From Myxocyprinus asiaticus (taxonomy: Eukaryota; Chordata; Actinopteri; Cypriniformes; Catostomidae), in NCBI RefSeq assembly GCF_019703515.2, contig NC_059363.1:2512817-2576816 (forward strand): 64,000 nt of DNA, read 5' to 3'. The notes under the pieces were generated by a model. That model had not been told where the DNA came from. It saw nothing but the letters and a program-made list of their open reading frames with translations, and did no database searches. A program made the position numbers and the translations under genes. This document shows positions 57,120 to 64,000 of the stretch, in pieces. How positions within the stretch are numbered: position 1 is the first letter of the stretch; each line of letters begins with the position of its first letter.

Positions 57120-57500
57120 ATGCTTGTATTCTTCCCAGGGGCGACTGCAGCTGGGAGCCTGACACTAACGCAGAACCCACAGCCGAGAGAATCACATCTC
57201 CTCTGCCAGCTTTAGCTAATATTAAAGCCCTTTGAAACCAGGCCCTGCTTTAATGGGCTGAACAACAGGGAGTGGCCGCTAAATGCTTTATACCTGCACA
57301 AGTGGACTAGATAATTGGCTTTTAGTCAAAGCCACAGTGATTAATCTTAGTGCTTTTGATTGGATTTTAATAAGATACTTTTAAGTGCATGATAATAATT
57401 AATCATCAATGAATGCAGTTTGGAACACTCAATGGGCCTCTCGTTCATGAAACTTTCATAAATGAGTAAATTCAGAGTAATTTGCATGTAAAATGGACCT
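57120..57500. promoter_or_regulatory. candidate conserved non-coding element, homeodomain and octamer words
   Basis: A repeat-free block with CTTTAGCTAATATTAAAG, GTGATTAATCTTAG, TTTTGATTGG, TTAAGTG (57381-57387, NKX2-like), ATAATTAATCATC and a perfect octamer ATTTGCAT (57480-57487). This is the densest cluster of homeodomain-type words in the window. Enhancer role is an inference. Confidence 0.4.
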
Positions 57501-58178
57501 TCTCGAAAACTTACCGCCGGCTTCACAAATGCTTCATACTCACCAGATTTGTTAGTAAAACGTGTATGTTAGTGAATTCCAAACATTCGTAAATAGGGGT
57601 TGTGTGCACGTTCATTCACAATTATCATAATCCACGGCCATAGAAACGCCATATAAAGAAAGCTTCAGACTCACTATTAAATGATAATAGGAAGCGTTTA
57701 ACATCTAAGCAAATGGAATGCATTCACATCGTAAAATATTGATTTAGCAAACACTCGCATGTTCATTCTAAAAAGAAAGTGAGGAACTTACAGTCATCAC
57801 ATGCTTTTGCTGTCATCTGAAGTTCTTTTGTCAATTAAATGGTCCAAGAGGTCAGTAAAAATGGTTTGAAATGAAGCTTTAGTGTAAATAAAATGTTCAG
57901 TTCACAACGGCAGGAGAATGTCCACCACCATTAATCTTCTCTGGTTCAGCTGAGTGCATCACCAGTTTCATTGACAAAACTTATCGGGTAAATTATGATG
58001 GTTACAGTGATATTTCCCTTGCAACAGGGAAAATCTCTAAAGAAATTGATAGAATGCCCGAAGAAGGTCTTTGACCGAAACGCTGTAATATATTACAGAT
58101 TTGCAAGATAAACGACAGTGTGCGGGCACATTCTGTAGCATTCATCTCAGCATGCTATAGAATAGCATTCTAAGATGC
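57501..58178. other. no gene recognised
   Basis: Unique AT-rich sequence. Frames are short. Confidence 0.5.
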
Positions 58179-58808
58179 ACAGAGTGGTTATCTGAGTTAC
58201 CGTAGACTTTGTCAGTTTCGAACCAGACTGGCCATTCTCTGTTGACCTCTCTCATCAACAAGGCATTTCCATCCGCAGAACTGCCACTCACTGGATGTTT
58301 TTAGTTTTTAGCACCATTCTGAGCCACAGTCCAAATCACTGAGATCACATTTTTTCCCCATTCTGATGGTTGTGAACATTAACTGAACTCTTGACCCATA
58401 TATGTTGATTTTATGCACTTCACTGCCACACGATTGGCTGATTAGATAATCGCATGGATGAATGTTGGTGCCAGATGGGCTGGTTTGAGTATTTCTGTAA
58501 CTGCTGATCTCTTGGGATTTTCACGCACATCAGTCTCTAGAATTTACTCCGAAAGGTGCCAAAAACAAAAAACATCCATTGAGCAGCAGTTCTGTGGACG
58601 GAAACATCTTGTTGATGAGAGAGGTAAACAGAGAATGACCAGACTGGTTCGAACTGACAAAGTCTACAGTAACTCAGATAACCACTCTGTACAATTGTGC
58701 TGAGAAGAATATCATCTCTGAATGCTGTTTTGGTGGCATGAGGGGGACCTACACAATATTAGGCAGGTGGTTATAATGTTGTGTCTGATTGGTGTATATA
58801 TATATATA
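58179..58808. mobile_element. Tc1-type foldback element
   Basis: The left arm (58179-58325) and right arm (about 58540-58693) are near reverse complements: GTTATCTGAGTTACCGTAGA against TCTACAGTAACTCAGATAAC. The right side then runs on to the terminus CAGGTGGTTATAATGTTGTG and GATTGGTGTATA; the left terminus is missing. The centre has GAGCCACAGTCCAAATCACT and GATTGGCTGATTAGATAATC. The + strand at 58458-58580 encodes VGARWAGLSISVTADLLGFS and RTSVSRIYSE, a Tc1 helix-turn-helix. Its (TA)n end is where the next element inserted. Confidence 0.8.
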
Positions 58809-58810
58809 TA

Positions 58811-58842
58811 CAGTTGTAGCTCAAAAGTTTGCATACCCTTGG
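58811..58842. repeat. left outer terminal repeat of the Tc1-type transposon
   Basis: CAGTTGTAGCTCAAAAGTTT then GCATACCCTTGG; the reverse complement of the right end, apart from one extra base and a few changes. Confidence 0.93.
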
Positions 58843-59035
58843 AGAATTGGTAATATATGTACCATTTTTAAAAAAACAAAACATGAGTGAGCAGGCAAAA
58901 CACATTTCTTTTATTTCTTATGGGATTCATATTCAACTGTAGGTTAGAACAGAATGGCACAATCATAAAACAAAACATGGCAACAAAGAAAACAATGAAA
59001 TGACCCCTGTTCAAAAGTCTGCATACCCTTAGTTC

Positions 59036-60058
59036 TTAATACTGTTTATTGCCCCCTTTAGCATCAATGACAGCATGCAGTCTTTTGTAATAGTTGTCTA
59101 TGAGGCCCCAAATTCTTGCAGGTGGTATAGCTGCCCATTCATCTTGGCAAAATGCCTCCAGGTCATGCAAAGTCTTTGGTGGTCTTGTATGAACCGCACG
59201 TTTGAGATCTCCCCAGAGTGGCTCAATGATATTAAGGTCAGGAGACTGTGATGGCCACTCCAGAACCTTCACCTTTTTCTGCTATAACCACTGGAGGGTC
59301 AGCTTGGCCTTGTGCTTAGGGTCATTGTCATGCTGGAAAGTCCAAGAGCATCCCATGCGCAGCTTTCGTGCAGAAGAATGCAAATTGTCTGCCAGTATTT
59401 TCTGATAACATGCTGCATTCATCTTGCCATCAATTTTCACAAGATTCCCCATGCCTTTAGAGCTCACACCACCCCAAAACATCAGTGAGCCACCACCATG
59501 CTTCACAGTGGGGATGGTATTCTTTTCACTATAGGCCTTGTTGACCCCTCTCCAAACATAGCGCTTATGGTTGTGACCATAAAGCTCTATTTTGGTCTCG
59601 TCACTCCAAATTACAGTGTGCCAGAAGCTGTGAGGCGTGTCAAGGTGTTGTCGAGCATATTGTAACCGGGCTTTTTTGTGGCATTGGCGCAGTAAAGGTT
59701 TCTTTCTGGCAACTCGACCATGCAGCTCATTTTTGTTCAAGTATCGTCGTATTGTGCTCCTTGAAACAACCACACCGTCTTTTTCCAGAGCAGCCTGTAT
59801 TTCTCCTGATGTTACCTGTGGGTTTTTCTTTGCATCCTGAACAATTCTTCTGGCAGTTGTGGCTGAAATCTTTCTTGGTCTACCTGACCTTGGTTTGGTA
59901 TCAAGAGATCCCTGAATTTTCCACTTCTTAATAAGTGATTGAACAGTACTGACTGGCATTTTCAAAGCTTTGGATATCTTTTTATATCCTTTTCCATCTT
60001 TATGAAGTTCCATTACCTTGTTACGCAGGTCTTTTGACAGTTCTTTTCTGCTCCCCAT
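59036..60058 (-). pseudogene. Tc1/Sleeping Beauty-like transposase, one internal stop
   Basis: From ATG at 60058 to TAA at 59036 there are 340 codons, the usual length of the family. Residues 1-110 form the paired-like DNA-binding domain (two helix-turn-helix parts around KMPVSTVQSLIKKW and SRSTIRRYLNKN) with a GRPR-type hook at 59-62. The catalytic domain has D153 (WSDETKIELYG), the G-rich HGGGSLMFWGG, D244 (FQHDNDPKH) and E279 (SPDLNIIEPLW), the same positions as in Sleeping Beauty, a DD34E triad. The only visible lesion is TAG at codon 259 (59282-59284), between D244 and E279. The copy would make a truncated protein unless the stop is read through. Confidence 0.93.
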
Positions 60059-60400
60059 GGCTCAGTATCTAGCCTGCTCAGTGCATCCACGTGAGAGCTA
60101 ACAAACTCATTGACTATTTATACACGGGAACTAATTGCAATTTATAAAGCCACAGGTGTGGGAAATTAACCTTTAATTGCCATTTAAACCTGTGTGTGTC
60201 ACCCTGTGTGTCTGTAACAAGGCCAAACATTCAAGGGTATGTAAACTTTTGATCAGGGCCATTTGGGTGATTTCTGTTATCATTATGATTTAAAAAGGAG
60301 CCAAACAACTATGTGATAATAAATGGCAACAATATCCTTTAATAAAAGACAGTTTTTTTGCATGATCAGTCATATTTTCAAAATCAATTTCACAATTTCT

Positions 60401-60431
60401 GCCAGGGTATGCAAACTTTTGAGCACAACTG
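60401..60431. repeat. right outer terminal repeat of the Tc1-type transposon
   Basis: GCCAGGGTATGCAAACTTTT then GAGCACAACTG, pairing with the left outer repeat; the TA duplication follows. Confidence 0.93.
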
Positions 60432-60433
60432 TA

Positions 60434-60782
60434 TATATAAACACAAATAATGTGGCACAAAAAGGTTATTTTGCATTTCTAAAAAACAAAATGCACTTTT
60501 GTTTTTGCAGTCAAAACAATAACACTCACATTTTACATATGATAGAATATTACAAATTCACTTTTTGCATATGCTTTTATATGCTTTGGTAGGTATGTCT
60601 TAATATAAACAATTTACAATGCATACATTTACATAATTATAAATAAACCACTTTTTTTTTTTTTTTTTTAGGCCCATAATTGCCTGATAAACTTTGGTGC
60701 ATCCCCAATGAAAACATTATTGTGCAATGGTATGTTATGACTTGTTATGTGTTAAACATGTTGTGTACAATGTGACATGTTC
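60434..60782. other. no gene recognised
   Basis: AT-rich unique sequence with a T run at 60652-60670. Confidence 0.5.
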
Positions 60783-60960
60783 AACCAAAAAATTAATATT
60801 CTGTCATTTACTCACCCTCATGTCATTCCAAACCATATTACTTTCTTCGGTGGAACGCAAAAGGAGATGTTAAGCAGAATCATCTTTTCCACTCCACAGA
60901 AGTGAATGGTGACTGAGGCTAACACTGGTTGACGTCAGATGTAGAGATGGAACTATTACA
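60783..60960. repeat. MITE fragment (TTTACTCACCCTCATG family)
   Basis: TTCAACCAAAAAATTAATAT, CTGTCATTTACTCACCCTCA, TGTCATTCCAAACC, TTCTTCGGTGGAACGCAAAA and GAAGTGAATGGTGACTGAGG: the left half of the family. Confidence 0.7.
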
Positions 60961-61155
60961 AAATTATTAGGCAACATTGTCTTTTGAACAAAGTGCACCT
61001 TTTAATCGTGCAAAATAAGACCAGAAATGTCAATTAAGAGAGTAAATAGGGTCAGATTTGTTTGTGAACTTCAAGTGATAAATTTGAAAGCACAGGTTTA
61101 AGGAATAACAGGTGCATTTCTCACGGCATGACCAGAAAGGTTTGGCATGTGTGCA

Positions 61156-61262
61156 GTCAGGGGCGTAGATTCCAGGGGGGATGGGGGATGGGGAGGTAAC
61201 CCCCCCCCCCAATAATCAAAACAAGTACAACCCCCCCACCCCCAATGTTCAAGCCAAATTTG
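61156..61262. repeat. hAT-like fragment (CAGGGGCGTAGATTCC) with G and C runs
   Basis: CAGGGGCGTAGATTCCAGGG, then a G-rich stretch, a run of C and GTTCAAGCCAAATTTGAGCC. A related piece with GGGGCGTAAGCCCCCC and TTTTCAAGCCAAATCTACACC lies at 13843-13945. Right end not identified. Confidence 0.5.
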
Positions 61263-61419
61263 AGCCAAGGCTGAATTCAGCTCACACATTCAAATGCAAA
61301 TCTGATCACACACACATTGAAGTGGTCGACACAAAAGTATTTATATCAGCCTGTGTTTTGTTTTAAGTCAGATGGGTTAATGGTTGCCATCTGCTGGTGA
61401 GAGCCAGTGGAAGTTAAGC

Positions 61420-61960
61420 ATGTATTTACACAATATAAATCTCCACGGCGACAGCCAATAGCACATTAAATTACAGGTCTGCTGTATCTACAGCCCGACA
61501 TCTGACTGTCAGGGCTGGAGGGAACCAGGGTGTGTTTGTTATGGTGGAGGGTTCCTGTTGCTAGCCGATCGGGAGGCCAGAACTTCTGGAACGTTCTTTG
61601 GAGACTTGGCAAGTGGCGGCCTTCAAAAAGCTAATTTTGAACTCAGAGCAAGTGTATCCAGAGTTTGACAATGACAAAAATGTTCTAGCGTATAACTTGT
61701 TTACGTTCCCATGGTTGCTCCGTGACATCAGATGTTGATGTTGGCAAGTGGCAGAGAGAATTTGACAGCTTTACAGCAGAAGCACTTGTCAAAGTGCACG
61801 AGGCATTTCGCCTTTCAAGCATGCGCCGGTGATGCGCACTGATGCGTCACTAATTTCCTCACTTGAAAGAAGCAATCTGAGGTATGAATCATGCACTCTG
61901 TCATGCACTATTATGTTTGCTATGGCACATCTGCACTAAATGAGCATATTAGAAGGCACT
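61420..61960. promoter_or_regulatory. candidate conserved non-coding block
   Basis: A repeat-free, GC-richer region with CTCCACGGCGACAGCCAATA (CCAAT-like), GCTAGCCGATCGGGAGG, a GAACTTCTGGAACGTTC heat-shock-factor-like palindrome (about 61579-61595) and GCGCCGGTGATGCGCACTGA. No domain in any frame. Regulatory role is speculative. Confidence 0.3.
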
Positions 61961-62661
61961 AAACATGACTTGGCAGGTTGCAATCAAGCTTCTTTTTTTT
62001 CCTCCAAGATAATGCATCTTTTGAAATTGAAATGATCACATTGCAAAGCCATGTGTTGAAGAAAAGGCCATGAAACCTTTGACCTAGCTTGCAAGAAGTA
62101 TGATTTGCAACAGGTTTAGAAATAGTGAGGTGCAAAAGTCTGGGATCACATTGAAAATATGGGATTCAAAATCTAATGTAAACCTGGAAATAAACAGTTG
62201 TAGAATTTTAATAATTGAAAAAGAATTGTTAAATAAGTAGTATACTATTTTAGGTCACTCATCAAATAAGTACATTTGTAACACTGAGCATGTTTACTGG
62301 GGATTGTAATTGTAATTCTGGTCTCTTAACAGTTCCATTAATGATTCTTACTTTTCAGGAAGAAATATTTGGAAATAAGAAATGCATTTTTTATTGTATT
62401 GTATTTACAACCCTCAGGAGTCTTTTAATAAATAATGAGATCGTTTCATATGTCAACAGCACAGATATAACAAATCTGAGATAAATTTAATACAATTCTA
62501 GCAAAAGACGCATTTACACAGACTTTGGAGGCATAAATGCAATCCAATAATTCATACTGTAACTATACATAAAGATTTCTTAACTAACATGCTAACAGTT
62601 TATTAATATCTATATAATTCCACTGATTACAACAGAACTTGTAACGTTACATTAACATAAC
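61961..62661. other. no gene recognised
   Basis: AT-rich unique sequence; nothing assignable. Confidence 0.5.
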
Positions 62662-62905
62662 ACTTATGTAACTCCAATCAGGCTTCCCAAGCAACCAATT
62701 GGCCTGGTTGCTAGGGAGGGTAGAGTCACGTTGGGGTAACCTCATCGTGGTCGCTATAATGTGGTTCTCGCTCTCAGTGGGGCACGTGGTGAGTTGTGTG
62801 TGGATGCCAAGGGGAATAGCGTGAAGCCTCCACATGCACTAGGTCTCCGCGGTAACACGCTAAAGCCACGAGACAAGATGCACAGATTTACGGTCTCAGA
62901 CGTCC
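62662..62905 (+). mobile_element. tRNA-derived SINE, truncated at both ends
   Basis: ACTCCAATCAGGCTTCCCAA, GCAACCAATTGGCCTGGTTG, GTGGTTCTCGCTCTCAGTGG and AAGATGCACAGATTTACGGT from the SINE body. The tRNA head and the 3' end are missing; it stops at CTCAGACGTCCTCC. Confidence 0.85.
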
Positions 62906-63640
62906 TCCACAAATCGGACTACACTGGTCATGCTGTGTTTTGCACTGTAGATTCAAAACACCTAGCTCACAAGTGTCATTCATTTGTAAACCGCACTACA
63001 CTGGTCACCCTGTAGATTCAAAAGCTCATAAAAATCTTTTATTCGGGATTCAGACTACATTGTGTGTTTTGCTCTGTAGATTCAAAACAACCAGCAATTA
63101 GGGGGGGCCTAGGTAGCTCAGTGGTAAAGACACTGGCTACCACCCCTGGAGTTCGCTAGTTCGAATCCCAGGGCGTGCTAAGTGACTCCAGCCAGGTCTC
63201 CTAAGCAACCTTGGTTGCTAGGGAGGGTAGAGTCACATGGGGTAACCTCCTTCGTTCTCGGTGGGGCGTGTGGTGAGTTGAGTGTTGTTGCCGCAGTGGA
63301 TGGCATGAAGCCTCCACACGCGCTATGTCTCCATGGCAACGCACTCAACAAGCCACGTGATAAGATGCGTGGGTTGACGATCTCAGACGCGGAGGCAACT
63401 AGGATTCGTCCTCCGCCACCCGGACGCGACCACGAGGACTTAAAAGCACATTGGGAATTGGGCATTCCAAATTGGGAGAAAAAAAACAAACAAAAAAAAA
63501 AAAGTGTAATTTGTTCGTGAATTGGACTACACTGGTCATCGCCCTGTAGATTCAAAAGAACCAGCTCATAAGAATCATTAATTTGGGATTTGGACTACAT
63601 TGTGTGTTTTGCTCTGTAGATTCAAAACAACCGGCTCATA
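62906..63640. repeat. tandem repeat (GTAGATTCAAAACAACC units), split by a SINE
   Basis: Units contain GACTACACTGGTCAT or GACTACATTGTGTGTTTTGC, then CTGTAGATTCAAAA and AGCTCATAA..ATCATT.ATTTG. Copies occur near 62920, 62985, 63045, then after the SINE near 63515 and 63590, at spacings of about 65-75 bp. Confidence 0.8.
63105..63503 (+). mobile_element. full-length tRNA-derived SINE
   Basis: It starts GGGCCTAGGTAGCTCAGTGG (A-box-like TAGCTCAGTGG) with a B-box-like GTTCGAATCCC that matches the tRNA consensus closely. The body continues to GGGCATTCCAAATTGGGAG and an A-rich tail with ACAAAC. This is the copy whose Pol III promoter looks best preserved in the window. Confidence 0.9.
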
Positions 63641-64000
63641 ATTCCAAACTATTTTTATGTCTGGCTTGTTAGGACCAAGTTATTTGATAGTCAATTTGTC
63701 TGAATTTGCAACAGAACCGACATGCTGTTACACATAATTAAACGATAGCACTCGCCATGTTCGCAATCTGTCACACTGCTATTGCGCACTAATACTAAAG
63801 TTATCTTTGGTTTGGCTGTACGTTTGTGGGCAGATTTATTTCTTCCCCAATTCGTATCAATGAGGGCTGGTTGCAGTACCATATTTTACCACAGATTTCC
63901 ATTGGAAAAACGAGGGGGGCGCTGTGGAGTTCAGGAGGGCAGTGGATTCACTATCCCACATGCTCGTATATCTGTATCAAACACAGTGTAATGGAGTTAT
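63641..64000. other. no gene recognised
   Basis: Unique sequence up to the window end; frames are short and unassigned. Confidence 0.5.

Larger units (their letters stand above)
58811..60431 (-). mobile_element. Tc1/Sleeping Beauty-type transposon, 1621 bp, complete ends
   Basis: The left end CAGTTGTAGCTCAAAAGTTT mirrors the right end AAACTTTTGAGCACAACTG, continuing as GCATACCC/GGGTATGC. TA flanks both sides within a TA run (58809-58810 and 60432-60433). A second, inner copy of the repeat lies at 59003-59031 (TTCAAAAGTCTGCATACCC) and 60232-60258 (GGGTATGTAAACTTTTGATC), giving the two-repeats-per-end IR/DR structure of Sleeping Beauty-like elements. One transposase gene lies on the minus strand. 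Confidence 0.95.

Noticed and set aside
63105..63180. possible tRNA gene with A and B boxes
   Set aside because: The head is part of a SINE repeated six times in the window and does not fold as a complete cloverleaf with paired acceptor ends that I can show.

Overview
This is vertebrate nuclear DNA, almost certainly from a teleost and most probably a cyprinid-type fish. It is AT-rich, has spliced exons with GT-AG introns, and is crowded with fish-type DNA transposons (Tc1/Sleeping Beauty-like, hAT-like, Harbinger-like, palindromic MITEs flanked by TTAA), a tRNA-headed SINE family in at least six places, and long (TA)n, (CA)n and (GA)n microsatellites. The species call is an inference from repeat content.

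Only one host gene is visible. The last four coding exons of a peroxisomal 2-hydroxyacid (glycolate) oxidase, best matched to hao1, lie on the + strand at 1675-5745, with a polyadenylation signal at 5824. The upstream exons are outside the window. The penultimate exon is one base shorter than the family's 70 nt. Normal splicing of the 112-nt intron at 3959-4070 would therefore shift the frame, whereas retaining that intron keeps a continuous open frame. A conserved Arg of the FMN-binding motif is His, and a conserved Gly is Val. The copy may be decaying (for example one member of a polyploid pair) or may have turned an intron into coding sequence.

The remaining 58 kb has no convincing host exon. 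In tetrapods the 3' side of HAO1 faces the BMP2 gene desert, which is rich in distal enhancers. If that synteny holds here, this window is the hao1-proximal end of a bmp2 regulatory landscape. Non-repetitive, motif-rich blocks (655-850, 24020-24470, 26555-27010, 27180-27450, 28610-28970, 35840-36350, 39760-40180, 46120-46480, 47810-48310, 57120-57500, 61420-61960) are candidate conserved non-coding elements. They carry visible SOX-dimer, DR1, TCF/LEF, forkhead, homeodomain and octamer words.

Mobile DNA by region: 7.3-12.5 kb holds a cluster of AGTATGC-type repeats and MITEs; 15.5-16.9 kb is a polypyrimidine tract with a higher-order repeat; 18.6-19.7 kb is a CCATGGTAC-rich repeat; 22.0-26.3 kb has a 41-bp minisatellite and a roughly 295-bp GCTGG/CCAGC repeat; 30.7-37.4 kb has three TTAA-flanked palindromic MITEs, two of them invaded by SINEs; 40.5-42.7 kb is a four-element nest; 45.3-46.0 kb is a MITE carrying a hAT element with a perfect 8-bp target duplication; 48.9-56.3 kb is a second nest with hAT, Tc1-type foldback and Harbinger elements; 58.2-60.4 kb is a Tc1 foldback element abutting a nearly intact Sleeping Beauty-type transposon; 62.7-63.6 kb is a tandem repeat split by SINEs.
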